A stretch of DNA of 64,000 nt. Source: Cordilura impudica. Taxonomy: Eukaryota > Arthropoda > Insecta > Diptera > Scathophagidae. The translations under genes and the position numbers were made by a program. Below the pieces are notes generated by a model. It ran no database searches, was not told the origin of the DNA, and was given only the letters and a program-made list of their open reading frames with translations. Of the stretch, positions 1 through 10,193 are shown piece after piece (position 1 is the stretch's first letter; each line of letters begins with the position of its first letter). The DNA is taken from the NCBI GenBank assembly GCA_963682025.1, contig OY821518.1, positions 13,722,100-13,786,099 on the forward strand, written 5' to 3'.

Positions 1-184
1 ACGGTTTTTTTTCGCAAAAAATAATGTTTAATGAGCACTCGAAATTCACTTTTTTCCTTTTAAAAAAAAACCACAGGGTTGTATGTTTTGAACAGCTGTT
101 AAACGGAAAGTAAATGACGGAACTTGCTCAAAATTTTACAGTAGTCTATTAACAGGTGGTACTCGAAAAGTCACGGACTCATTG

Positions 185-400
185 ATCCGCCCTCGTATAA
201 CAAATGTTTCCCTCGTCGGGAAACAGTTCGACCATATATTTTTAGTTTCAGATTGTTAATGACCTCTTTAGGTAGCATATTTTAAGATCGTTTACAATTA
301 AATTTTCCTACCTTTGAAACGTTTTCGGGGCCTGCCGCCTAAATGTCGTCACCCTACCTCTTTCGCGATATTTCTTTATAATTTTTGAAATGAGTTGAGT
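185..400 (-). pseudogene. Tc1-like transposase, N-terminal fragment
   Basis: Read on the minus strand, this stretch gives a broken peptide containing NNLKLKIYGRTVSRR. It aligns with the same part of the longer Tc1-like remnant at 2310-2965 (NNLKLKIFARTASRR). The two DNA stretches are clearly homologous direct repeats, about 211-390 and 2745-2930. Only the linker after the DNA-binding part of a Tc1/mariner transposase remains, with stops and no catalytic residues. It is a dead fragment, assigned mainly by comparison with the longer copy. Confidence 0.6.
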
Positions 401-1439
401 TATGTATTGTTGATCTGTATTGGAATAATTATTTTTTTATTGTTCGGTTTGAGATCAAGTATACATTTTGTAATGAAAGAAAAGATAATAATTTTTGTAA
501 TGTAAGAGAAATATTGGAAAAAATTGAAGACAGCTAGATGGAGCAGCTACTTTCGAAGAAAGCGACTTGTTTCATCTTCTACATCCTTCTGCCTATTACT
601 TTAACTCATGCTTAATCAACTATTTAACTCAACATTTGAAAGAAAAGAATATGAGGAATGTTTTTTCTGTTATATACGAGAGTCAGTACGAACAAGCTTA
701 GTTTTTCCAATTTTTAGCTTTCTTTACATTAACATAGCCAGATCAATTACATGTCTTGTAATGTGAAGAGCTCTTTGTTTTTGCCACCTTCAATTTTTTT
801 TTAAATATTTCTCTTACAGGTTTTAGATTTTAAAAGTTAAAACAAGTCGTATTTTCATAACTCTTTTTTGAAGAATATGAATAATGTTGGAATATTTAGT
901 TCATATTCATATTATAGCATAACATTTGAAGAATCTTCGAAAGAATGTTCAATTAAAAAATGGGGAAGAGAATGGAAAATAAAAAAAACTTCGTGATTAC
1001 CTGATGGTTTATGTGTAGATATAGTGTGTAAAATTTCAAAAGAATCGGTCAAGTAGATTTTGAGTTATGATGTTCACAGACTTCGAACATTTATTTGCGA
1101 GAAAATCGATTTAAAATTTTTAAAAACTGATTTATATACGATATACCGCATAAGGCTGGTCGCTGGAAATTCTGTCTCTTCTTAAGTTTTGCTCCGATTT
1201 ACTTGAAATTTTGACACAACACTCTCGACATGTTTTACATTCAGAAACAGAAATGCAAAAAAAGATTTTAAGACCTTACCCCCCTTAAGGGATTCGAAAA
1301 CCCATTGGAATATGCCAAATCGAAAAAGTAGTAGATGAATTCAGTTATTCTCTAACTGGAGCTATCATTCATTTATAGAACAGATATGTAATTTTATTTT
1401 TTGCTTTCATTTGTGGCCTTTTATTTATGATATAAAAAT
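401..1439. other. AT-rich stretch without an identified gene
   Basis: I see no long reading frame or RNA gene. The part from about 1010 to 1330 has more complex sequence than its surroundings and may be the non-coding part of the Tigger-like element that follows, but I could not find its ends. Confidence 0.4.
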
Positions 1440-2118
1440 GTTTGCAAGTTCGCAAATTTTATGCTGAAAATAATTTACCACCATTGTTGTTGATCGCTAA
1501 GTGTATTGCACATAATCCAATTGACATGCTACAGTCTGATAATGGAAACATGGTTTTGCATGATCAAAATCCAATAAGATTGGTCAAGTTAGGGTCTCGA
1601 ATTAAATTGTTATGCAACATTATCTTACAAGAAAACATTTCGATTGAAAATATTTTGAAGGAACATTCAATTTGTGATACTATTTTGCTTCTAAAATCAG
1701 TGTGGGATGAATTGCCCCAAGGCCAAAGCGTGGAATAACATAAAAATAGTGGGATGATGATCAATACGATAGTGAAGACGACATTCCATTGTCAGGATTG
1801 ATTGAATAAAATAGTGCTTACGACGATACACTTCGAGAAGTTCAATTGTTGATGTTGAAGTTGGGTGATAATGTTAACATCAGCACTGATGACATTGAAA
1901 ATTGGATTAAGGATCAAATTACAGAAGATAATGATGATTTCAAAGTGTCCAATAATGATAACGATGGGTCAATTATCGAGCAAGATATTCAACAACCTAA
2001 AGTGAACTTCTCGAAAGCAGTCGAAAGCGTCAGTACCTTGATAAAATGGTTTGAAAATAACGATGTAAATCAGGTAGCAGAACTTGTGAATATGCGAAGG
2101 GGAATGGTCAAAAGCTAA
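1440..2118 (+). pseudogene. Tigger/pogo-like transposase, C-terminal half, decayed
   Basis: The reading frame from 1442 gives FYAENNLPPLLLI, which matches the block before the last catalytic region of pogo/Tigger transposases (DDE_1/CENP-B-like). The expected Asp-Asn after LLLI is replaced by Ala-Lys, so an acidic residue appears lost. Further on, LLKSVWDELPQ fits the family's late conserved tryptophan block. A second open piece (1846-2118) with LMLKLGDNVNISTDDIENWI resembles the acidic C-terminal tail. Stops and at least one frameshift separate the pieces, and there is no ATG at the beginning. No N-terminal DNA-binding domain is visible upstream. The family call rests on motif resemblance and is moderate. 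Confidence 0.55.
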
Positions 2119-2309
2119 TACACAAAAGAAAAAAAAAAAAAAACAAAACAGACAAGCCTCGACTGCTTCTTTAAACCACTCGGCTCAAATTAATAGAAAA
2201 TTTCTTTGCATTAGAATGGTCGAGAGTGAGTGTGGACTTGAAACCAGTGTGTACAAATTAAATTTAAGTTTCTTTTTTTTTAATCAAGAAATCTAAGTCA
2301 TTGAAATAA

Positions 2310-2965
2310 ATTTAGAGTGCTATATGTCTCTATGAGATCTGTCTGTTCTGTCAATTTCCCACAGATTTTCTAAGGCATTGAGATCTGGTGATTAGACTGG
2401 CCCTTCCAAAACACTAACTGCATTAGATTGTAGCCAATCGGTAACAACTTTGGAGGAGTTTCTTGGCCCGAAAGCAATCCCATACCATAATATTGCCTCC
2501 GCTTAACTTAACAGTTTTATTTTTATATTTTGGGTCCAGTATTTTCCCCTTTAGTCGTCGAACAAACGTTCTTCCATCGTAGCCTCTGAAATTAAACTTA
2601 GACTTATCTAAAAAGAGAACAGTATTCCAATTCCGTGTTGATCAGTTCATGTTTTCTTTAGCAACATTTATACGAGCCAGGCGATTTTTCTCTGATATCA
2701 GTGGTTTCTTTACAGGATGATAACAACCAAGATCAGCCTCAATTGCTCGTCGGGAAGCAGTTCGAGCAAATATTTTTAGTTTTAGATTGTTAATGAGCTC
2801 TTTAGGTAGAATGTTTTAAGTTCGCTTACTATTAAATTATCCTGTCTTTGACTCGTTTTACGGGCCCTGTCGCCTAAATGTCGTCAACCTTCTTCTTTAG
2901 CGATATTTCTTTATAATTTTTGAAATTAATTGATTTATTCTCACAAATTGTCTTTTGCTTAAGAC
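2310..2965 (-). pseudogene. Tc1-like transposase, decayed
   Basis: Minus-strand translation in several frames recovers a Tc1-type transposase in order: a linker (NNLKLKIFARTASRR, then PLISEKNRLARINVAKEN), the first catalytic block NWNTVLFLDKSKFNFRG (family: VLFSDESKF; the Asp is kept, the Glu is Lys), the arginine-rich block GRTFVRRLKGK, GGNIMVWDCF, and a remnant of the SPDLN..ENLW block near 2370-2400. Stops and frameshifts interrupt it. Such enzymes cut and paste DNA at TA targets. This copy cannot make a working protein. I could not fix the terminal inverted repeats. Confidence 0.8.
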
Positions 2966-4789
2966 CAGCAGTAAAATCATCCAGCAGTAAATTAATCTAG
3001 TGTTGAACGCTTCACAAATCATTATTCTTGCATTATTTTAGAATAAATAATTATAAGACTTTTGGGTACTTTGTGAAATGACAATACCCAAAATTTATAT
3101 CTAATAAATAAAGCGTTTATTAAAGCCTATTTATGGCATAAAAATTATTTTTGAATTTCGATATGTAACAACGTGTTGATGCGCTAGTAAAGAAGAAAGA
3201 AAATCTTTTCAGGGTTGGCAGAACAATAAAATAAAAATCTGTTTTCTTATTCGGTGATGCTGCCACAGACTAAAGCATTGAAAAATAAAACAATTGTGTT
3301 TAAAAAACAGGTGAAAGAAACCGTCGGAAACTATAAATATTTAAATAACGATTAATATTTGTAAACATTTTCGTTCTACAATCTTCTATTTTTATTGTTT
3401 ACGTCAGCTCTGGCACAGAAGTTTAAAAGTTTCCATTGTTTTGGCATCACTAAAAAATACTTTTTTCCGTTTATATTTTTTTTCTTCAATCGTATTTTTT
3501 GTAACAAATTTGTTTTCTTTCAATAGAGAACACACCAAAGAGTGTTTTCGCAAAAAAAAATTCATAATTTAAGGATTCAGTGTAAAATTATTAAAAAACA
3601 AAATTGCCATTATCAGAATGTTGTAAAAGTTTCCAATGTATTGTTACCCACTGTCAAATTTTTTATTTCTTCTGCTATATTATTAAATAAAGTGATACAG
3701 AATATTACTTATTTTTTGTATTACTACAATTTTGTGAATAAAAAAGAGATTTATGTATGTATGTATGTATCTTTAAAAGGGGAAACGGATATAATCAATG
3801 TCACCTTTCAAGGGTACTTAATCATTTCAGTACCCTCTATTTTTATTGGTTGTGATTGTGTTTAGTATCAATAGGCTGATGTCTAAGCTAAATGTTATTT
3901 AAGCCACAAACCACAACATTTGTTATTATTTTAGACGAGTAATATAAACGATACTCCGAATGCCGTTAATAATTCCTAAAATGATTTCAAGAAAAGAAAG
4001 TTTTAAGTTTGGCCCCCTCATTTTGTAGTTTTTTATTTAAGATTGCGTTTGCTGATATTAAATTTGTGTAGAAAAATTTTAATTTAAGAAATTCACCAAT
4101 TTTTTTTTAAGTTTTAACGTTTTTTTTTATAAAAAATCTGCTCATTAATTAAATCGGTCATTTTAAAAATCTCATATGTCACTCAATTAGAATTTTTCAG
4201 GAAGCAATAAAAACTGTTTCATACACAAACAAATAAGTTTTAAAGGACTTTTGTATGCTTAATTCAGTATTTGAGTAGTAAAAAATTAAAATAGCGATTA
4301 ACCTTCACAGTTTATTAATAGAAATAATGAAAAAATCCGGGAAAACTGTTTTTGACTTATGTTGTTTTAGCGAGAAATAGGGTTATTGGTATATAATTTA
4401 ACCAAAACAATCGTAGTAATCATATTTTTTTATTGCTTATTATTGAAAATTACACTTGCAAATAATCTTATTAACATTGTACATGTATTAATTTGTTATG
4501 TTTTAATATCTTTAAGGTACATAGTCATATTCTCAATCTCATCTGGCTTATTTTCAACATTTGCAGTTGGCCAGCTAAAAATGTTGTTATAAAATGGCAA
4601 TTGCTCTGAATGCTATGAATACTATCCTGAACTTACTTTAAATCATATATTTTTTTTATTATTGATGGGTACTTTTAAATCATAGGCTTTAGTTGCTGAA
4701 AGTGAAAGAGAGGTTGTATTTTTTTTATTAATAGAAATGAATGTTTAATCAATCCATCAATATATTTCTCGACTACGATAGTTCCTTTC
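2966..4789. other. AT-rich stretch without an identified gene
   Basis: The few open frames are short and of low complexity. A short (TATG)n run sits near 3753-3772. The sequence at 3405-3460 recurs near 61540-61590 (see findings). I see nothing else that I can name. Confidence 0.4.
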
Positions 4790-5215
4790 CGATCTGAATC
4801 ATACTGAAAACTCATGTATGTCGAAGGTGCGAATGACTTGTTCTGATCCTTTGGGACTTTTTTTTACCATAAGATTCAGTTGACAAATAGGTTTTTTTGT
4901 ACAAATTTGGCCACCATTTCTAATATTCCAAAACATCTTTAGTTTTCAGCTCTTTGACTTTAAATGTGGAGCTGGAGTTCGAAACCAAATCAATGTATTC
5001 TCCTGGGACGTAGATACGAGCTTTCGAACATTTGTTTTCATGACTCCAAAATCATGGTCATTTGCTAAAAACGAATGACCACATATGGGAAAATACTGAT
5101 AAAAATCTTTTAGAGTCAGTCAAAGCCAACATAAATCTCAACAACGTATTATTTTTATTTTGACCGGGGTAGCCGTCGGAAAAAAGATATCTGTATATTA
5201 ATACGTGAAGGTAAA
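4790..5215 (-). pseudogene. Uncharacterised transposase-like gene, third (C-terminal) piece
   Basis: Minus-strand translation, with two frameshifts and a stop, gives LFSDGYPGQNKNNTLLRF, then YFPICGHSFLANDHDFGV, then a piece with KWWPNLYKKTYLSTESYGKK. It continues the protein begun at 9965-9262 and 6198-5949. The block FSDG..GQN followed by GHS....D.DFG recalls a multicopy insect protein family of unknown function that I know without a name. The acidic residues suggest a DDE-type transposase fold, which is an inference. It is separated from the middle piece by Helitron sequence and about 200 bp of unassigned DNA. Confidence 0.6.
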
Positions 5216-5414
5216 TTTTAGTTCACTTTTTAAGCAATATGCGGGCACGGAGGAGTGTGAAAATGGGCATAGTATAGTTCATATGGAGGAGAAGCTGAGA
5301 ATGATAAAATTTATGTTCAATCTGTCTTAAATATATATTAAATTAAATAAAATAAAATATTTATAAGAATTCGTTACACCCTGTTAATGCGACTGATTTA
5401 AATTAAATATTAAA

Positions 5415-5948
5415 CGCTCTGTGTTGAATTGTGAATTGCTAAAATTTATTAACATACCTTTAGGCTCATTTAAATATCCATAAATTTTTTATAAGTATAT
5501 ACTAGCAGATTCCAGCGCTTGAAATTCGAGTGCAATTTCTTGGCAGCTTTATTTTTTAACTTAGCGAATTCACAAACCAACACTTTTATGGTTTATTATT
5601 ATTGTGAATGAAGATAACAAATACGTTAACAAATTTAATAAAACACACATAGCATATGTATAATTTTATGCATGTGTTAGTAGCAATTTTAAACTCAATT
5701 TACTCAAAATAAAGGAAAAAATGTAAAAATCTGTAAATCTCCAAAACGGTTAAAAAGAAATACCTTTCAAATAATATAGGTGTGGTCAAAATCGGGATAC
5801 AATGGTAGAACAAAACATCGGTCACAAGAAATTGCGTAGCCTATTAATATTATAGATAGATTAAAAACACGTTGGAAGACAAAAACTTAATGAAAAAATA
5901 ATATTTCCTAGAATTTGCACTAGAATTTCGAGTGCTGGGCTATACTAG
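5415..5948 (+). mobile_element. Helitron-like element, 3' part (outer, interrupted)
   Basis: The segment 5415-5501 (GAATTGTGAATTG..., CATACCTTTAGG) and the segment 5889-5948 (AATGAAAAAATA, the hairpin around GAATTTCGAG, then CTAG before a T) are consecutive parts of the plus-orientation 3' end of the Helitron-like family seen elsewhere in this window. They are separated by the complete minus-oriented copy at 5502-5856. So one Helitron landed in another of the same family. The 5' end of the outer copy was not found. Confidence 0.6.
5502..5856 (-). mobile_element. Non-autonomous Helitron-like element (nested)
   Basis: Read on the minus strand, it starts TCTATAATATTAATAGGC next to an A and ends with a hairpin (CTCGAATTTCAAG type), then CTAG next to a T. 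This is the Helitron signature: 5' TC, 3' hairpin plus CTRR, insertion between A and T without target duplication. It is about 355 bp long with no coding capacity, so it would depend on a rolling-circle Rep/helicase encoded elsewhere. The interior contains the family blocks CGATTTCTTGTGACCGATG (slightly changed here) and TTTGAAAGGTATTTC. It resembles the dipteran DINE-1/INE-1 type. Confidence 0.75.
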
Positions 5949-6198
5949 TAAATACTTAATACGTGGCCCAATATAATTTTTTATATAATGCTTCCAAATT
6001 GAACAAACCTCATTGCCTCCTTTGTTAGCAATGCCTTCGTGACACATGCAAAATATCGATTTGCCGATTCGATCGATTTTTAAATCCTTAATACCAAAAC
6101 AGTGAACCCAAAATTGCCGTAAATAAAAAATGTTTTGTGTAGGTATGTGAGGCAATGGTAGATTTGGCATAAAATCGAATGTTATAGCTGCAACATTA
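5949..6198 (-). pseudogene. Uncharacterised transposase-like gene, middle piece
   Basis: The minus strand is open here and reads TFDFMPNLPLPHIPTQ, then FYLRQFWVHCFGIKDLK, then CMCHEGIANKGGNEVCS. It joins in order to the piece that ends at 9262: the Transib element at 6199-9261 separates the two, and the 5-bp target duplication CATTA lies exactly on both edges (6194-6198 and 9262-9266). On its other side the gene is broken again by Helitron sequence at 5948. I recall similar proteins in many insect genomes but know no assigned function. Confidence 0.65.
6194..6198. repeat. Target site duplication of Transib, left copy
   Basis: CATTA lies immediately before the left terminal repeat and is repeated exactly at 9262-9266. 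Five base pairs is the length known for Transib insertions. Confidence 0.85.
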
Positions 6199-6223
6199 CA
6201 CAGTTGTAATATGTGGCCAAAAC
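6199..6223 (+). repeat. Transib left terminal inverted repeat
   Basis: The first 25 bp begin CACAGTTGTAA and end GGCCAAAAC. They pair with 9237-9261 in inverted orientation with three mismatches. Confidence 0.85.
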
Positions 6224-6710
6224 TAAAAAAAAAATTTTCATTAAAAAAAAAAAAAATTTACCAAATGTGAGCTAACACTTTAAAACATATAATTGCAAAC
6301 TTTCACGTGAGTGCATTTGCTGATTTAGTTTATATAATCCAGCAAAGTTAAGATTTGTTTATATCAATTTACAAATTTAATTCAATTTTTTTTAAGTATG
6401 AAATCAAGGTAGGCTATAATTTTGAATTTATAACGTTTTGATTTTTTTTTGTTGTTTTTGAAAATTGACATTCTTCTTAACCACGCACATAAATTTCGGC
6501 TAGTTTGAGTGCGGCCTTTATAAGATTTTGTTGTAATTATAATTTTTCTAAATAAATAACATAAGAAAAAAAATTGAAAAGACGCAGAAATTTTTTATTA
6601 ATATTTATTAATTAACGCTCATTGCCATAAAATAATTTAAGGCTTCCTAAGTAAGTACTATGAATTTCAGAACCTAGTTTAGCCGATTCTTTAAATTAGA
6701 GCCTTTTTTA

Positions 6711-8674
6711 GTGACGCCTATTATTACAAATAAAGAGATTTTTGATATGTGGAAAGTACATCAACGCAAAGAAAATCATGAAATAACAACGATAATAATT
6801 CAACACGTTGAGAAAGTTTCCAAAAAAATTTTAAAAATAGATCAAATGAAACAAAAAATCCGAAATTTCATTAGTATTGCAAAGAAAAGGTGGCAAAATT
6901 CTAAGTATCATAAGGATTTTTTTGAATATAAGGAATCTGAGTGGCTAAAAAGAGAATTTACATACTTGGAATGTGAAGATTGCGTAAGTTTACAATTTAG
7001 AAATATATATGATTAAAACAATTATCAATTTTTTATGAAAAGGATGGTGGGACAAGTCGAAAATCAACTGACGGAAGACCTGAGGTGGCATATAATGTTT
7101 GTTCTGAAAGAAGTAAGCGCCGTAAAATAAATGAAATTTGTGTAAAATATGAAAAGGAATTAATTCATAAGGCTTCTGAAAAACTTTGTCGAGTTAAGTG
7201 CAAATATCGCTTTGATGAAGAGATCCAAATATCAAATGGTGCTTTAGCCATGTTTATGGACCTTAAGTTTACTAAAACTACGTATGAGGGTCTTAGAGAT
7301 TATAATGAAATGTTATTGGGTGCAAAATATTATCCTCCGTATACTAAAATATTGGAAAGAAAAAAAGAATGCTACCCAGATAATATAATAATTGAGGAAA
7401 CCGGTGCATCGCTAACTTCACACCCTTGCATCCATAAAGCTTCAAAATCTTTTAAATCACACCTCAACTCGAATTTTACAATCAATTTATGTAGACTCGA
7501 AGAATATTTCTGGAAAAAAAAAATTATACTGATTGGAAAGTGGGGTATGGATGGTTCTAGCGGTCAACAAATCTTTAATCAAAAGTGGCAAAACGAAGAA
7601 AATTTGGAAAATGTGGATGAGTAGAATTTTTTATGGTTACATTTGTTCCTTTAAAATTAATTACAGAACAAAGTAAACAAATAGCTTGGAAAAATGAGAG
7701 ACCATCTTCAATCAGGTACTGTAGGCCAGTAGTGAAATTTAAGTTTACAAAGGAAACCACGGAAACCGTTCAGAAGGAATACAAAGATTGTTGCCAACAG
7801 AAGTGGAGTTTAATGAATCCATCAAATTTGAAGTAAACTACAACCTTATGTGTACAATGGTTGATGGTAAAGTCGTAAATATTTTAACTGCACCAAAAAC
7901 GTCAAGATTATGTAATATATGCAACGCAAAGCCAAGTGATATGAACAACATTGAATATGTGAAATCGTTAACCCCCAATGAAAGTAACTACGAGTTTGGG
8001 CTAAGTACTCTTCATTGTTGGATTAGATTTATGGAATGCATTCTTCACATTTCGTATAACCAAGATTTCAGGAAGGCGTTTGCTTCTAAAGAAAATAAAT
8101 AAAAGAAAATAGAAAAAAATATATTCAGAAGGAACTAAGAAACAGAATTGGAATCTGTGTCGATATGCCTAGACCTGACACTGCCAACTCAAACGATGGT
8201 AACGTTGCTCGAACGTTTTTTAAAAATTATTACGTAGTTTCAGAAATTTTAAACATTGATATCGGTCTATTAAAAAGATTTTATTGTATCTTGCAAGTAC
8301 TTGTATCTGCTATAGAAATAATATTAACAAAATTCAAACTATATTGCAATGAAACTTATACACTATTTGTGGATCTGTATGGGTGGTATACTATGCCACC
8401 GTCAGTTCACAAGGTGTTGATGCATGGAGCAGAAATAATATCTCATTTGGAACTCGCAATAGGCGCGATGTCAGAAGAAGCTCAAGAGGCATCAAATAAA
8501 GTATTCAAATCTGCAAGACTTAATAATAGCAGAAAATTTTCAAGAAAAGTAAACAATGAATATATAATACACTACCTCTTAGTATCGTCCGATCCTCTTA
8601 TTAGTCATTTAAGAATAAAGAGAGAGCGAATCAAACCAGATATGCTACCAGAAGCCTTGGAAATGGTGACTTAG
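6711..8674 (+). pseudogene. Transib (RAG1-like) transposase, frameshifted
   Basis: The enzyme would cut the element out and join it to new DNA; its family is the source of the RAG1 core. Pieces in order are: an N-terminal region (6711-6983); a probable 59-bp phase-0 intron (GTAAGT at 6984 to AG at 7042); then 7043-7624 with KWGMDGSSGQ; 7633-8102 with CTMVDGKVVN and the cysteine pair CNICNAKP; and 8165-8674 with MPPSVHKVLMHGAE and MSEEAQEASNK. The Asp of DGSSG, the Asp of VDGK and the Glu of SEEAQEASNK correspond to RAG1 D600, D708 and E962, and all three are kept. At least three frameshifts and in-frame stops break the frame. The first open piece begins with GTG, so the true start is unclear. 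The family call is strong. Confidence 0.88.
6984..7042 (+). other. Probable intron of the Transib transposase gene
   Basis: A GTAAGT donor follows the codon for Cys, and a pyrimidine-poor acceptor ending in AAAAG precedes GATGGTGGG. Removing the 59 bases keeps the frame (phase 0) and joins CEDC to DGGTSRKSTDGRPE, bypassing the stop at about 7014. This is inferred from sequence only. Confidence 0.6.
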
Positions 8675-9236
8675 TTTTTTTTTTTTTGCAATTAAATGTT
8701 ATTTTTTTATACTTAAAAGAAAAGCTTAAATTTAAAACTACATCGCATTTGGTGCGTGAATTTTTTAACGACCGCAAAAAGTAGTATATCACTTCTTAAT
8801 AAATAAAAAAAAAAAACTTAATGATAATTAACTATGTTTTTTATTTAACAGTTCAAATAGATTTAAATTGATATGTTCCTAAAAAGAAATTAATTTGATT
8901 TTAAAACAAAAAATAAACTATTTAAAACACTTCACTTCAAAATTCAATAAGTTTCTACTTCATAACCCTTTCATGACCGAATTCAAATGGCTGGGTATTT
9001 TAAGACCAAACTTAGTTTAAGAAACATGTTACCTGTTAAAATCGCAATGATTTTATGCACCATTTATGCAAATTTGGATCTGAAAGGGTTAATAACATAT
9101 TTTTATTAACTGGAGAAAGAAATTGTTTTCATTCGCTATAGTTTGACAGCCATTTTAGAATTTAAATCACATATTATATAACTAACACATGTACCGAATT
9201 TTATAAATTTACATAAAGAAATAAAAAAGTTATGGG

Positions 9237-9261
9237 GTTTTGGCCGGATCTTACAACTGTG
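9237..9261 (-). repeat. Transib right terminal inverted repeat
   Basis: On the minus strand it starts CACAGTTGTAAGATCC and continues GGCCAAAAC. It is the inverted partner of 6199-6223. Confidence 0.85.
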
Positions 9262-9266
9262 CATTA
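9262..9266. repeat. Target site duplication of Transib, right copy
   Basis: CATTA directly follows the right terminal repeat and matches 6194-6198 exactly. Confidence 0.85.
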
Positions 9267-9965
9267 TCTCGTTTTTTTACAAAGATCTTGAACTGCTGAA
9301 ATTTTGTTGTAAAACTTCTTGGCACGTCTTTTTAATGAGCTTTTACGGAACGTTTTGCATTTTCTGAAAAGTTTGATTGTTTTATTTTTGTTGATAGTTC
9401 TTCGCAAGTTATACATGTCTCGACTAAATGTGAGGGAAAAGTTTCCATAAAAGTATTGTAAGTAAAATTTGTACTTTACACCGAGATCTGGATATTTTTC
9501 GTTAAACATTGAATTCATTTTTTTTGACATACAATCGTACATCAAGATATTCAATGTCTTTTCCTGCGTAATGTGTCTTTTTCCTAGGAAAGCAGAGAAT
9601 GTGTTCGTGTATTTTTTTTGGCATATTTTCAGAGGCACTGTATTTCCTTTCAGGTGACATCCTCTGTTATCTGTAGGACTCTTCCCTTCATTAAGCAAAT
9701 CACAAAGTCTGCGAACTCTGGCTTCAGTAACTCCATCCGTATAGGCAGGTAAATGCTCTCTTGCAGACTTTAACTTTAACAGTTTATTTTAAAACATGGA
9801 ACCGAAAACCATTTTGCCCCTGTGTAAAATTTCCTTTTCGAGGACGCCTCTGCTTTATATGTAACTTATCAATAAGTGATTGAAGAAATATGTCCTGCTC
9901 ATTTTTTTTGAAATGCAAAATTCCATGTCACCTTGGTGGAAATTCGCAAAACATTCCTTCTTACA
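9262..9965 (-). pseudogene. Uncharacterised transposase-like gene, first (N-terminal) piece
   Basis: The clearest part is a 144-codon open frame (9698-9264) with LLNEGKSPTDNRG before and within its start, then NEKYPDLGVKYKFYLQYF, NFSLTF and RRAKKFYNK near its end. Upstream, 9700-9965 shows broken coding sequence (for example GVTEARVRRLCD across a frameshift). The pattern of a small basic region, KYP...KYKFY and RRAKKFY fits a multicopy insect family without known function. I infer it is the protein of a DNA transposon. The frame runs directly into the Transib target duplication, and the continuation lies at 6198-5949. Confidence 0.6.
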
Positions 9966-10030
9966 TCAGCAATAAATAAACGAAATAATAGGTTTATATG
10001 GGCCCCAATAAAAAACGTAAACTGAATAAA

Positions 10031-10193
10031 GGTCCCCGGTAGGTGAGTAGGTAGCGTGCTCGCCTATCATGCGGGGGTCGTGGGTTCGATTCCCACCAGA
10101 CCCTTTGGTCTGTCGCTGCAAAAAAAAAACAGCCAAATTAGAATCTGCAGACAAGCCACTCGGCTTCGCGGAACTAGGCTTAAAAAAAAAAAA
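10031..10193 (+). mobile_element. tRNA-derived SINE
   Basis: The head looks like a tRNA. GGTTCGATTCC at 10083-10093 is a perfect B box of the internal RNA polymerase III promoter, with an anticodon-arm-like stem (CTCGC/GCGGG) before it and a weaker A box around 10043-10053. The body contains CTTTGGTCTGTCGCTGC, an A-run and CAGCCAAA, and the tail is an A-run at 10182-10193. The same head and body occur on the minus strand at 39285-39467. There is no open reading frame. It would be copied in trans by a LINE enzyme. Confidence 0.8.

Larger units (their letters stand above)
6199..9261 (+). mobile_element. Transib DNA transposon, full length, decayed
   Basis: This 3063-bp element is bounded by inverted repeats. 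The left end starts CACAGTTGTAATATGTGGCC and the right end, read inward on the minus strand, starts CACAGTTGTAAGATCCGGCC. They match at 22 of the first 25 positions. A perfect 5-bp duplication CATTA flanks it. Inside is a RAG1-like transposase remnant on the plus strand (6711-8674). The first bases, CACAGTT, resemble the heptamer of V(D)J recombination signals, as is known for the Transib superfamily. The flanking pieces belong to one interrupted transposase-like gene, so this is a real insertion. Frameshifts in the transposase make it non-autonomous now. Confidence 0.9.

Noticed and set aside
9264..9698. 144-codon frame as an intact small gene
   Set aside because: It is a fragment: coding homology continues upstream across frameshifts and downstream beyond the Transib insertion.
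10040..10097. Possible functional tRNA gene
   Set aside because: The head is joined to a SINE body with an A-rich tail, recurs as such at 39.4 kb, and has no convincing acceptor stem.
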